A stretch of DNA of 64,000 bases, taken from the NCBI RefSeq assembly GCF_016862675.1, contig NZ_BONK01000001.1, forward strand, positions 310,001 through 374,000. Direction: 5' to 3'. The stretch is from Cellulomonas chitinilytica (lineage in GTDB: Bacteria > Actinomycetota > Actinomycetes > Actinomycetales > Cellulomonadaceae). The notes under the pieces are model-generated. The model did not search any database. It saw only the letters and a program-made list of their open reading frames with translations, and was not told the DNA's origin. Positions within the stretch are counted from its first letter, which is position 1. Each line of letters opens with the position of its first letter. This document shows, piece by piece, positions 8,801 through 18,131 of this stretch. The translations under genes and the position numbers were made by a program.

Positions 8801-9354
8801 CCCGACGCGGCGGAGCCGGAGCCACCCCAGACGGGCCACTCGGGGCCGCTCGACGCGACATCGGGAGCATCGGTCGCCTCGTCGGACGTCACCCCGGCGC
8901 CCGGCGCGAGCGCCTCGGGCTCGGCGTCGTCGAACGGGTCGCCGGCCACGTCCGCGCCCGCCACCTCGACGTCGTCCTCGTGGGTCGTGGTGGCGCCGTC
9001 CGTGCCGGCGCCGGTCAAGGCTGCGTCGTCCGCGTCACCGGCGTCCGCCGCGGCTGCGACGTCGATGCCGGTCGGGTCGTCGGCGACCGTCGGCTCGGGC
9101 TCCGCGGGCGGTGCGGTCGCGGCGGTCGCGTCATCGAGGTCCGTGGGAGCACCCTCGGTCGGAGCGTCGCTCGGTGCGGCGTCCGCCGCGTCGCGGCTCA
9201 CGGAGCCGTCCGTCGCGCCGTCCGAGGCGCCGGCGCCGTGCGGCTGCGGTGCCGTCCCGTTCGTGTGCGGGACGGGCTTGCGCACCGGGTCCGTGGTGCC
9301 GGGACCCGGCCGAACGGCCTGCTCGGCGTCGTCGAGGTCGGTGCCGTCGGTCAT
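5845..9354 (-). CDS. VanW family protein with long low-complexity cytoplasmic arm
   Basis: 1169 residues. Residues 1 to about 600 are a disordered Ala/Pro/Glu/Val-rich arm with several short tandem repeats. A basic patch (RRWPRR) and one transmembrane helix (about 608-633) follow, then extracellular peptidoglycan-binding-type repeats (PG_binding_4-like) and a VanW domain (about 950-1075) including GDTFSL and GGLSQLSTTTFNAAYLAG. VanW proteins are wall-associated in Gram-positives; some accompany vancomycin-resistance operons but no van genes occur here, so resistance should not be assumed. The ATG is preceded by AGGGGAG. It is convergent with the small SH3-like gene and flanked by a possible TAGAAT promoter. 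Confidence 0.9.
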   Translation of the reverse strand: MTDGTDLDDAEQAVRPGPGTTDPVRKPVPHTNGTAPQPHGAGASDGATDGSVSRDAADAAPSDAPTEGAPTDLDDATAATAPPAEPEPTVADDPTGIDVAAAADAGDADDAALTGAGTDGATTTHEDDVEVAGADVAGDPFDDAEPEALAPGAGVTSDEATDAPDVASSGPEWPVWGGSGSAASGAAQTVVDDATPDAAASDETASDETASDETASDETASDEAASVETASVETVSDETTSGEADLDEAGADEGRTAPEAVEPVVGSHPVTHAGPPAEGESVTGAEPGTDVRPVADPEPATHTGPPADARQDVDEEPVAAAEPVVEAEPVVEAEPVAEAEPVVEAEPVAPAERVVPAVAQAEQPAPAASPGGSPAPVPPAGAGPTTAGPVAAAPPVAGAPVGAAPPVAGPPVAAGQPAAAGQPVAGAPVAAATPVAGPPVVAAPPVAGPTVVAPGAATPVVTPPVVPTVAAAAPAVGLQPAAPQPVAPQPVAPQPVAPQPVAPQQVPAAFAPPTYTAPPAAAPPVVAPPVTPPPAPPVRTSVSAPAPAPAPAPAQAAPPRGPFAPVESGAPSTAPRIPSGPVVTGPESSGPERPASPLDDFDAEDGTRRWPRRLLITAGVVVVLGGAYVGASYALADHVARGATVAGVDIGGLSSAAAVDRLTSELGEATTQPIPVVANDVQATIDPTAAGLVLDAEATVATFTGPHLADPAHLWRQIVGEGEHPATSHVDEDKLAAAVEDLTSSLALAPVDGTVVFVDAAPKSTAAVDGWKLDEDGAVQVLTDGWISAERPVVLPTEVVEPAVTQAETDAAMTGAARALTSGPVSVMVADRLAVLKPETLAANASFTPTDGALVLQLNGEGLAKDVLTQLPDLLTESADAHFEFQNDAPVIVPGTPGTSLDPAALATAVATAAGAGDRTAHVELVQADPAESTAELEALGIKEVVAEFSTPLTSEPRRTTNISNGAAKITGTLIKPGDTFSLTEALGPVDAAHGFVEAGAIISGEHTDAWGGGLSQLSTTTFNAAYLAGMEDITHTPHSEWFARYPEGREATIFTGSIDMKWKNNTPYGALVQAWTAGGRTYVRLWGTKYWTVESTTSARSGVVAPTTVYSQSPTCESSAAGNPGFSVTVTRKTYLGTELKKTESRTTRYKPQNKVICGAPPAATPTP
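7845..7922. repeat. 15-bp tandem repeats in the VanW gene (PVAPQ units)
   Basis: Near-identical 15-base units (GGCTGGGGAGCGACC and close variants) encode consecutive PVAPQ pentapeptides on the minus strand, about four copies. They lie in the disordered arm before the membrane helix, and whole-unit copy changes would keep the frame. Confidence 0.8.
8310..8400. repeat. 18-bp repeats in the VanW gene (EAEPVV units)
   Basis: Units around CTCAGCCTCAACGACCGG encode repeated VEAEPV/AEAEPV hexapeptides on the minus strand. The copies are less exact than the other two arrays, suggesting an older expansion. Confidence 0.7.
8630..8760. repeat. 15-bp tandem repeats in the VanW gene (ETASD units)
   Basis: At least four exact or nearly exact copies of GTCAGAGGCCGTCTC run in tandem and encode ETASD pentapeptides on the minus strand, flanked by degenerate VETAS/DETTS copies. 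The exactness of the central copies suggests recent slippage. Confidence 0.85.
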
Positions 9355-9399
9355 CGTGCTCCCCTGCTGCTGAAGGTGCGCGTGGCCCGCGCCCGGGCG

Positions 9400-9405
9400 A
9401 TTCTA
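9400..9405 (-). promoter_or_regulatory. Candidate -10 box for the VanW gene
   Basis: Reads TAGAAT on the minus strand, 45 bases before the VanW ATG, in a 172-base gap that otherwise shows no feature. No convincing -35 box is visible. Confidence 0.35.
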
Positions 9406-9526
9406 GTGGCGGTACCCCGACCATCAGGGTCTTCGCGCGCGGTGCGGCGACCTTCTCACCTCGTCGTCACACGACCCGCCCGGCCCGTGCACGTCACGCG
9501 CGCGGTGCGCGGGGTCGCGGCGGCCG

Positions 9527-10030
9527 TCAGGAGACGGGCCGGACGCGCCCTCTGAGGTGCACGAGCCCCCCGGCGCCGGGCCGTCCCTGCTCGACGGCCT
9601 CGACGAGGCCGACGACGACATCATGGTCGCCTGCGCTGTGCACGGCGTACGTCCGGCAGTCGAACCACGCGGCGGCGCCGTCGATCCATGCGCTCCCGGA
9701 CACGGGCGCGGTGCGGTGCGGGACGCGGGCGAGCTGGTCGATCGTCGGCCGGCCGTAGGACGAGAGCCAGTCGGCCGTCGGGGCCTGGTCGTCGGCGAGG
9801 ACGCTGACGGACCAGGTGTCCACGTCGTCGAGGGCGTCCCGGAGCCGGGCGTCGGCGTGCACGCAGAACAGCACGAGCGGCGGCTCGAGCGAGACGGACG
9901 TGAACGAGCTGACGGTCGTCGCGTGCACCGTCCCGCGCCACGCGAGCGTCACGACGGCCACGCCTGCCGGGAGGCGTCCGACGGCGGCCCGCAGGTCGTC
10001 CGGCGCGACGCCGCGCTCCTCGGTCGTCAC
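9527..10030 (-). CDS. Flavin reductase-like domain protein
   Basis: 167 residues. It starts with a DLRAAVGRLPAGVAVVT motif and has HATTVSSFTSVSLEPPLVLFC at about 38-58, the FMN-binding core of the flavin reductase family that reduces FMN/FAD with NAD(P)H, often for a monooxygenase partner. No partner is adjacent, so the physiological acceptor is unknown. The GTG at 10028-10030 overlaps the TGA of the upstream gene (GTGA), which implies translational coupling and fixes the start. Confidence 0.85.
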   Translation of the reverse strand: MTTEERGVAPDDLRAAVGRLPAGVAVVTLAWRGTVHATTVSSFTSVSLEPPLVLFCVHADARLRDALDDVDTWSVSVLADDQAPTADWLSSYGRPTIDQLARVPHRTAPVSGSAWIDGAAAWFDCRTYAVHSAGDHDVVVGLVEAVEQGRPGAGGLVHLRGRVRPVS

Positions 10031-10506
10031 GGTGCCGTGTCGTCCCCGGCCTCGAGGACCGGGTCTCCAGCGCCGACCGCGCCCGGCTGCGCGACGGGCT
10101 CGGGCCACGGCGTCGTCGACGCCGACGTGACGGCGGACGGTCGCTCCACGGGCGGGTCGACGAACAGCCGCCGGGGCGCGGCCGCGACCCCCAGCACGAC
10201 GACGACCGCACCCAGGACCCAGACCCAGCCGATCGCCTGGCCGGCGGGCATCAGCACGTCACCGCCGGGGCCCTCCCGCGCGAGCAGCTGCGTGGACCCG
10301 AGCACGCCCAGGGCGTAGGCGACGAGCGTCGGCCACCCGTCCCAGGCGCGGGCGACGACGCCGGCGGTCGCGACGAGCGCGAGGCACGCGACGACGCCCC
10401 ACGGCTGGACGCTGCGGTGCATGAGGGTGCCGACCGTGCCGACGGCGACGCCGAGCACGAGCGCGACGAGCGCCTTGCCGACCCTGCCGGCGGTGAGGGG
10501 GTGCAC
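10027..10506 (-). CDS. Small membrane protein, unknown function, downstream of mshB
   Basis: 159 residues with about four hydrophobic segments (near residues 8-28, 33-52, 56-72 and 85-106) and a Pro/Ala-rich C-terminal tail, so an integral membrane protein. The GTG start lies 5 bases after the mshB stop, and its stop overlaps the flavin reductase start, placing it in the middle of a typA-mshB-this-reductase run. A DUF of similar layout often follows mshB in actinobacteria (from memory), but I cannot name its function. Confidence 0.75.
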   Translation of the reverse strand: MHPLTAGRVGKALVALVLGVAVGTVGTLMHRSVQPWGVVACLALVATAGVVARAWDGWPTLVAYALGVLGSTQLLAREGPGGDVLMPAGQAIGWVWVLGAVVVVLGVAAAPRRLFVDPPVERPSAVTSASTTPWPEPVAQPGAVGAGDPVLEAGDDTAP

Positions 10507-10511
10507 GCGCG

Positions 10512-11465
10512 TCAGGCTACCGGCCGCACGCCGGTGGGCCAGACGACGGCCGCACCCGAGCCGGCGACGACCCGGTAGTCCTCGGTCGGCAGGACGGGTG
10601 CGAGGACGTCGTTGCTGAGCGCGTAGCAGCCGACCAGGTCGCCGACGCCGTCGATCGGCCGCACGGCGTGCACCTGGGTCGCGTGCGCCCGCAGGGCGGC
10701 GAGCACCCGGTCCCGGACGGGGAGGACGTCGACGAGCAGGTCGACCGCCTCGTCGGGGACCGCGACGGACGGCAGGCCGTCGCCGGGCGCGGGGAGAGTG
10801 AGCCCGTCGCGCGCGGCGCCGAGTGCGATCCGGACACCCGAGCCGTCGAGGGCGTGGCGCGCGGCCCGCAGCGCACCGGCGCGTTGCGCGGCCCACAGCA
10901 CCACCGGCGCGGGCGCCGCCGGCAGCCCGGCGTCGGGGAGCACGGCGAGCTCGAGCGCGCGCATCGTCACCTGGTGCGCGCGCACGTGGTCCGGGTGCCC
11001 GTAGCCCCCGGCGGGCTCGTACGTGACGACGACGTCGGGGCGTCGTGAGCGCAGGACGTGGGCGAGCCGTGCGGCGGCCTCGTCGAGCGGGACGGCGACG
11101 AAGGCCCCGGCGGGGACGTCGTCGGCGCTGCCCGCCCGGCCGGCGGCGAGCCAGGCCATGCCCGAGTCCTCGTAGCGGGCGCCGGCGGGCGGACCGACCT
11201 CGTCGAGGAAGACGTGGTCGGGGACGCCCAGGGCGGCCAGCGCCGCCTCGAGCTCCGCCTCGCGGTGCGCGGCCAGCGCGGGCCCGTCACCCTCCAGGTG
11301 GGCCAGCCCGGCACCGATCACCTCGCCGCGCTCCCCCCGGGTGCACGTCACGAGCGTGACCGGGCCGCCGGACGCCGCCCACGAGGCCAGCAACGCACCG
11401 GTGGCCAGCGACTCGTCGTCCGGGTGCGCGTGCACCGCGACGAGACCGCCGGCCACCAGGGTCAT
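10512..11465 (-). CDS. mshB: N-acetyl-GlcN-inositol deacetylase (mycothiol synthesis)
   Basis: Zinc deacetylase that removes acetate from GlcNAc-Ins, making the GlcN-Ins to which cysteine is added in mycothiol synthesis. LmbE fold: HAHPDDE at residues 12-18 (His14 and Asp17 as metal ligands) and GHPDH with His160; RYEDSGM at 98-104 is typical of MshB rather than Mca. The ATG at 11465 has GAGGAG directly against it with no spacer; the in-frame GTG at codon 4 sits 9 nt from that site and may be the true start. typA ends 15 bases upstream. Confidence 0.93.
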   Translation of the reverse strand: MTLVAGGLVAVHAHPDDESLATGALLASWAASGGPVTLVTCTRGERGEVIGAGLAHLEGDGPALAAHREAELEAALAALGVPDHVFLDEVGPPAGARYEDSGMAWLAAGRAGSADDVPAGAFVAVPLDEAAARLAHVLRSRRPDVVVTYEPAGGYGHPDHVRAHQVTMRALELAVLPDAGLPAAPAPVVLWAAQRAGALRAARHALDGSGVRIALGAARDGLTLPAPGDGLPSVAVPDEAVDLLVDVLPVRDRVLAALRAHATQVHAVRPIDGVGDLVGCYALSNDVLAPVLPTEDYRVVAGSGAAVVWPTGVRPVA

Positions 11466-11480
11466 CTCCTCAGGCGGAGA

Positions 11481-13433
<1,953 letters not shown>

Positions 13434-13475
13434 CTCAGGAGGTGGGGAGGGCGCCGCGTCGTCGGGCGCCGACCG

Positions 13476-13481
13476 ATTCTA
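13476..13481 (-). promoter_or_regulatory. Candidate -10 box for typA
   Basis: TAGAAT on the minus strand, 42 bases before the typA ATG and just inside the short gap after the LpqW-like gene. The same hexamer precedes the VanW gene and the peptide permease. Confidence 0.4.
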
Positions 13482-13489
13482 CCCGCCTG

Positions 13490-15310
13490 TCACGATGCGG
13501 GCGTGCGCGCCCAGTCCCACCACGATGTGAGGTCCGCCCGGCCGAGCGTCAGCAGCGGCACGGCGGGGACCGTGGGCAGCCGGTCGGCCGTGCTCGGGTC
13601 CGCCTTGCGGGTGGCCACGACGACCGGGGTGCGGACGACGGACACGGCGGCGCCGCCGTCGGCGAGGGCCTGCGCCACGCTCTGCGCGGCGGTCGCGACC
13701 TGCGCGGGGTCGACGGTCGCGGCGAGCGTGTCGAGCGCGGTGTCCAGCGCCGGGTCGCTCCAGCCCGTGACGTTGGTCGCGCCCTTCGTCCGCCACCGGT
13801 CGACGACCGACGCGACGGGCAGGTCGCCCTGCGTCACGGGGACGAGAGCGGCGTCCCACGCGTCGGGCGCACCCAGCAGGTCGGCGGCCACCCCGAGGTC
13901 GGGCGTGTAGGGCTCGACGGTGAACCCCGCGTCCGCGGCGGCCGCGGTCAGGGCGTCGAGCGCCTGGTGCCGCACCGGGTCGTCGCCGTTGGTGAGGACG
14001 CGCACGGTGACCGGCGTCGTCACGCCCGCCTGCTCCAGGAGGTCCGCGGCGGCGTCGGGGTCCGCCGACGCGGACGCGGTCACCTCCCCGAGCTCGGGCC
14101 CGACCGAGGGCAGCATCGCGTCGGACACCGTGGCGTCCGGCCAGAGCGGCACGACGGCGTCGGCGACGACCGTGTCCCGCGGCACGGCCAGCAGGAACGC
14201 GCGACGGACCGCGCTCGCGACGGCTGCGTCGCCCCCGTACGTCGCCGGGTCGAACGCCCCACCGCCGGCCACCTGGAGCTGGAGCTGGAGGGTGCTGTCC
14301 CCGCCGGTGGTGACGACGGCGCCGTCGACCTTCTCCAGCGCGTCCAGCACGTCCGGGGTGTCCAGCGGGGCGACGACGTCGGCCTCGCCGTCGGCCAGCG
14401 CGTCGACCGCGTCCAGCGGGTGCAGGTCGCTGCGGACCACGACCGTGTCGAACGCCGCCGGGCTCGGGCCCGTGTACTCGTCGTTGCGGACGAGCTCGAC
14501 GCGGCCGTCGGGGACCACGTCGCTGATCTTGTACGGGCCGGTCGACACGGCGCGCGACGGGTCGTCCGCGAGCACCGTCGCGTCGAACGACGTGCGCCAC
14601 GCGGCCGACACCGACCGCAGCGCGACCGGGTCGGCCGACGTGATGGCCGTCGTGACCGCGGCAGCGGCCTCCTGCGGGTCCTCGATGTCGAGCGCGGCCG
14701 CGCCGACCACGTGCGCGGGCACACCGACGTCGAGCGCCGTCTGCCAGTCGGCCACGGGCGACGCGTAGGTGAGCGTCACGGTCGCACCGTCGACCGCCGG
14801 GACCTGCTCGACGTGCACGAGCGCCGGCGACGTCGCCGCGAACGCGACGCCCTCGTCGAGCGCGTCCTCGTTCGTGATCTCCCCTGCGTCGTCGAGCTCG
14901 GGGACGACGGTGTCGAGCTGGCCGCTGCGCGCCGCCCACTCCAGCAGCAGGTCCGCCGGGGTGACGGGCGTGCCGTCGGACCACGTGGCCGAGTCGGCGA
15001 TCGTGTAGCGGACCGTCAGCGGCGAGTCCGAGAGCTTCTCGATCGTGCCGAACGCCGGGTCCGGCACGGCCTCGCCGTCCTCGTCGAGCGACACGAACCC
15101 GCCCTGCGCGAGCCCCCGGACCAGGGTGCTGCCCGGGCTGCGCCCCTCGACCGTGCCACCGTTCAGCGACAGGAACGGTGCGCTCACCGCGACGACCACG
15201 GTGCCGGCGCGCTCCGGGTCCGGCTCGGGTCCGGTGCATGCCGTGAGCGCCAGGACCAGCCCCAGCACCGCCGCGAACCCGGTCGCCCCCTGCGTGAACG
15301 CCCTGCGCAC
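13490..15310 (-). CDS. Family 5 substrate-binding lipoprotein, LpqW-like by position
   Basis: 606 residues from the GTG at 15308-15310, chosen for the GGGAGG site upstream; an ATG 16 codons earlier has none. Signal peptide with lipobox LTAC (Cys25), so a lipoprotein on the outer membrane face. The mature part has the oligopeptide-binding (SBP_bac_5) fold, including WSDGTPVTPADLLLEW. In mycobacteria the gene beside typA is lpqW, a family 5 homologue that regulates lipomannan branching rather than transport; the same position here suggests that role (inference). A peptide importer lies upstream, so a solute-binding role remains possible. Confidence 0.8.
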   Translation of the reverse strand: MRRAFTQGATGFAAVLGLVLALTACTGPEPDPERAGTVVVAVSAPFLSLNGGTVEGRSPGSTLVRGLAQGGFVSLDEDGEAVPDPAFGTIEKLSDSPLTVRYTIADSATWSDGTPVTPADLLLEWAARSGQLDTVVPELDDAGEITNEDALDEGVAFAATSPALVHVEQVPAVDGATVTLTYASPVADWQTALDVGVPAHVVGAAALDIEDPQEAAAAVTTAITSADPVALRSVSAAWRTSFDATVLADDPSRAVSTGPYKISDVVPDGRVELVRNDEYTGPSPAAFDTVVVRSDLHPLDAVDALADGEADVVAPLDTPDVLDALEKVDGAVVTTGGDSTLQLQLQVAGGGAFDPATYGGDAAVASAVRRAFLLAVPRDTVVADAVVPLWPDATVSDAMLPSVGPELGEVTASASADPDAAADLLEQAGVTTPVTVRVLTNGDDPVRHQALDALTAAAADAGFTVEPYTPDLGVAADLLGAPDAWDAALVPVTQGDLPVASVVDRWRTKGATNVTGWSDPALDTALDTLAATVDPAQVATAAQSVAQALADGGAAVSVVRTPVVVATRKADPSTADRLPTVPAVPLLTLGRADLTSWWDWARTPAS

Positions 15311-15359
15311 CGCGCCTCCCGATCGTCGCTCCGACCGGCGCGGATGCCGGCCGGACAAG

Positions 15360-15420
15360 GTTCCGGGCGGCCACGACCTGCCCCCCGCATGCGGGTGTAT
15401 CGGTCATCGCCGCCCGGAAC
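15360..15420. promoter_or_regulatory. Long-range inverted repeat in the leader of the LpqW-like gene
   Basis: GTTCCGGGCGGC (15360-15371) pairs perfectly with GCCGCCCGGAAC (15409-15420) around a 37-base loop that itself contains CCCGC-AT-GCGGG (15384-15395). It ends 50 bases before the GTG start. It could be a terminator-like fold, an RNA leader structure or a spaced regulator site; the sequence does not decide. Confidence 0.45.
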
Positions 15421-15450
15421 TGAACTCTGCCGGACGAATCGGGTGCACGG

Positions 15451-15473
15451 GTCCGTGCCACGCGGGCACGGAC
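15451..15473 (-). terminator. Hairpin after the fused peptide-importer ATPase gene
   Basis: GTCCGTGCC (15451-15459) and GGCACGGAC (15465-15473) form a perfect 9-bp stem with a 5-base loop, 8 bases after the ATPase stop. No T-run follows, which is usual for terminators in very GC-rich actinobacteria. Confidence 0.6.
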
Positions 15474-15480
15474 GGGTCGA

Positions 15481-17376
15481 TCAGTTGCCCGGCAGACGCC
15501 GCGAGTTGCGCACCTCGTAGTCGCCCTTGAGCTGCTCTTCGGCCTCGTCGCTCTCCGCGACGGCGTCCTGGTGCCCGATCTCCGAGTCGCGCGCCGAGAG
15601 CTCGGCCGCCGCCTCCTCGAGCAGGCGGTCGCGGACCTCCCGACGGAGCTTCTGCTCGGCGGGGTTCGGCACCGGCACCGCGGCGAGGAGCCGCTTGGTG
15701 TAGTCCTGCTGCGGGTTGCGCAGGATCGTGTCGCGCTCCCCCACCTCGACGAGCTGGCCCTTGTTCATCACCGCGATGCGGGACGACAGGATCTCGACGA
15801 CTGCGAGGTCGTGGCTGATGAACAGGCACGCGAAGCCGTACTCGCGCTGCAGCTCCTGGAACAGGTCCAGGACGCGGGCCTGCACCGACACGTCGAGCGC
15901 GGACGTCGGCTCGTCGGCGATGAGCAGCTTGGGGCTCAGGGCGAGCGCACGGGCGATGCCGACACGCTGGCGCTGGCCGCCGGACAGCTCGTGCGGGTAC
16001 CGGTTGCGCATGCCGCGCGACAGGTGCACCTGGTCGAGCAGGTCCTCGACGCGCTTGCTGAGCTCCGCCCCCTGCGCGATCTTGTGCAGCTTGAGGGGCT
16101 CGCCGATGGACTCGCCGATCGGCAGGCGCGGGTTCAGCGACGAGCCCGGGTCCTGGAAGACGATCGACACGTCCTGCCGGACCGCACGCAGGTCCTTCGG
16201 CTTGATGCCGGCCAGCTCCACGCCGTTGACCTGCAGCGACCCACCGGCGACCGGGAGCAGGCCGACGGCGGCACGCCCGACGGTCGTCTTGCCCGAGCCG
16301 GACTCGCCGACGAGTCCGACGACCTCGCCGCGGCCGATCGACAGGTCCACGCCGTCGATGGCCCGGAACGCCGGCACGCGGCCGCGCGACGGGTACTCGA
16401 TGATCAGGTCCTTCGCGACGAGCGCGTCACCCAGGCCCGTGGCCGGCGCGGGCGCGGGCGCCGTCACCGGCGACGTCGCGACGGCAGGACGGTCCGCGAC
16501 GGCCGTGCCTGCCGTGCCGTCCGCCGGCGCGTCCTCGGTGATCTGCGACCCCAGGTGGGGCACCGCCTCGAGCAGCTGGATCGTGTACGGGTGCTTCGGG
16601 TGGTTGAAGATCTCGTCCGCGGTGCCGTGCTCGACGACCTTGCCGTTCTTCATCACCATGACGCGGTCCGCGAGGTCGGCGACGACACCCATGTCGTGCG
16701 TGATGAGGACGATGCCCGAGTCGATGCGGCTGCGCAGGTCGCGCATGAGCTTGAGGATCTCGGCCTGGACCGTGACGTCGAGGGCCGTGGTCGGCTCGTC
16801 GGCGATCAGCAGCTTCGGGTCGCACGCGAGGGCCTGCGCGATCATCGCGCGCTGCCGCTGCCCGCCGGAGAGCTGGTGCGGGTACTTGTCGACGGCCGCC
16901 TCGGGGTTCGGCAGGTCGACGAGACGCAGCAGCTCGACCGCCCGGGCCCGCGCCTCCTTCGGGCCGATGTCGAAGTGCACGCGCAGCGTCTCGACGATCT
17001 GGAAACCGACCGTGTAGACGGGGTTCAGGGCGGTCATCGGCTCCTGGAAGATGACCGCGACCTCCTTGCCGCGCACGGACGAGAGCTGCTTGTGGGTCAG
17101 CCCCAGCAGCTCCTTCCCGCCGAGCTTCGCCGAACCCGCGGCGCGCCCGTTCGGCGGCAGCAGCCCGATCAGCGACATCGACGACTGCGTCTTGCCGGAG
17201 CCCGACTCGCCCACGATCGCGAGGACCTCACCGGGGCGGACGTCGTACGTCACGTCGATCGCGGCGGGGTACCACGCGCCGTCGACGAAGAACTCGACCG
17301 TCAGGTCGCGCACCTCGAGGATCGGGGCCTTCGTCTGCGGGTCGGCGCCTGCCGGCTCCAGGGTCTGCGTGCTCAC
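15481..17376 (-). CDS. Fused double ATPase of a peptide ABC importer (DppD-DppF type)
   Basis: 631 residues with two complete nucleotide-binding domains. The first has Walker A GESGSGKT at 56-63 (next residues QSS, not the usual T/S), signature LSGGQRQRAMIAQA and Walker B LLIADEPTTALD. The second has GESGSGKTT at about 355, LSGGQRQRVGIARA and LLIADEPTSALD. An Ala/Pro linker separates them. In many bacteria these are two genes, so this is a natural fusion supplying both halves of the ATPase. It should power the permeases at 18132-20845, although a plus-strand gene lies between. Confidence 0.93.
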   Translation of the reverse strand: MSTQTLEPAGADPQTKAPILEVRDLTVEFFVDGAWYPAAIDVTYDVRPGEVLAIVGESGSGKTQSSMSLIGLLPPNGRAAGSAKLGGKELLGLTHKQLSSVRGKEVAVIFQEPMTALNPVYTVGFQIVETLRVHFDIGPKEARARAVELLRLVDLPNPEAAVDKYPHQLSGGQRQRAMIAQALACDPKLLIADEPTTALDVTVQAEILKLMRDLRSRIDSGIVLITHDMGVVADLADRVMVMKNGKVVEHGTADEIFNHPKHPYTIQLLEAVPHLGSQITEDAPADGTAGTAVADRPAVATSPVTAPAPAPATGLGDALVAKDLIIEYPSRGRVPAFRAIDGVDLSIGRGEVVGLVGESGSGKTTVGRAAVGLLPVAGGSLQVNGVELAGIKPKDLRAVRQDVSIVFQDPGSSLNPRLPIGESIGEPLKLHKIAQGAELSKRVEDLLDQVHLSRGMRNRYPHELSGGQRQRVGIARALALSPKLLIADEPTSALDVSVQARVLDLFQELQREYGFACLFISHDLAVVEILSSRIAVMNKGQLVEVGERDTILRNPQQDYTKRLLAAVPVPNPAEQKLRREVRDRLLEEAAAELSARDSEIGHQDAVAESDEAEEQLKGDYEVRNSRRLPGN

Positions 17377-17456
17377 GGCTGAGGGGTTCCTTCCGTCCGT
17401 GCCGGGGTCCTGGCCCCGGGAGCGGGTCGTCCGAGCGGGTCTGCGACGATGGCCGC

Positions 17457-18068
17457 ATGTCGTCGGACGTCGTGGTGTTCCGGCCGGGTTTCGGCCGCGG
17501 GCTGTCGGTGGTGGTGTGGGTCGGCTGCGCGTTCGTGGTGGTCAGCGGCCTGGTGCGGTCGCCCGGGACGACCTGGCAGTGGCTCCCGCTGGTCGCGCTC
17601 GTCGCGCTGCTGATGTGGGCCGCGTACTGGAACCCGGCGGTCGTCGTGACGCCCGCGGGCGTCGAGCTGCGCAACGTGCTGCGCACCGTCGAGCTGCCGT
17701 GGCCGACGATCCGGCTCGTCGACGTGAAGTACGCCCTCACCCTCGAGACGGCGTGGGGCTCGTACTCCTCGTGGGCGGCACCGGCCCCGAGCCGCACGCG
17801 CGCCCGGACGGCCGGCCCGGGCGACATGGCGCACCTGCCCGAGAGCAGCTACGGCCCGGGCGGCACCGTCCGGCCCGGCGACCTCATGTCCTCGGACTCC
17901 GGGCAGGCCGCCGCGCTCGTCCGCTCCCGGTGGGAGGAGGTCCGTGACGCGGGCCTGCTCGACGACCCCCGGCTCGAGCGCAGCCGACCCGTGGTGCGTG
18001 TGCACGTGGCGCTCATCGCGTCCGTGCTGTTCCTCGCCGCCCTGTCCGTGCTGACGCTCACGCTCTGA
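17457..18068 (+). CDS. PH-domain membrane protein
   Basis: 203 residues. Two hydrophobic helices near the N-terminus (about 17-32 and 41-60) are followed by AVVVTPAGVELRNVLRTVELPW, a bacterial PH-like strand pattern, and a C-terminal helix (about 184-203). Similar DUF/bPH proteins are abundant in actinobacteria with no assigned function. It is the only plus-strand gene inside the peptide-importer block and splits the permeases from their ATPase. A GACGAT box 6 nt before the ATG would fit a leaderless start, but it is weak. Confidence 0.75.
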   Translation: MSSDVVVFRPGFGRGLSVVVWVGCAFVVVSGLVRSPGTTWQWLPLVALVALLMWAAYWNPAVVVTPAGVELRNVLRTVELPWPTIRLVDVKYALTLETAWGSYSSWAAPAPSRTRARTAGPGDMAHLPESSYGPGGTVRPGDLMSSDSGQAAALVRSRWEEVRDAGLLDDPRLERSRPVVRVHVALIASVLFLAALSVLTLTL

Positions 18069-18094
18069 CGCGCCCGGCCGACCCTCACGCTCGG

Positions 18095-18113
18095 GGGCGT
18101 CGGACCGACGCCC
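18095..18113. terminator. Hairpin between convergent genes
   Basis: GGGCGTC, a 5-base loop and GACGCCC lie between the ends of the PH-domain gene (+) and the peptide permease (-). A bidirectional terminator is the simplest reading. Confidence 0.5.
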
Positions 18114-18131
18114 TGAGCCGCCGCCCATGGA

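Noticed and set aside
5845..9354. Vancomycin resistance inferred from the VanW domain
   Set aside because: VanW alone is not a resistance gene and no vanR/S/H/A/X-type genes are present.
5593..9555. A 1320-codon open frame on the plus strand opposite the VanW gene
   Set aside because: Its translation is an Arg-rich string typical of the antisense of GC-rich coding DNA; the minus-strand frame has VanW domains and normal codon use.
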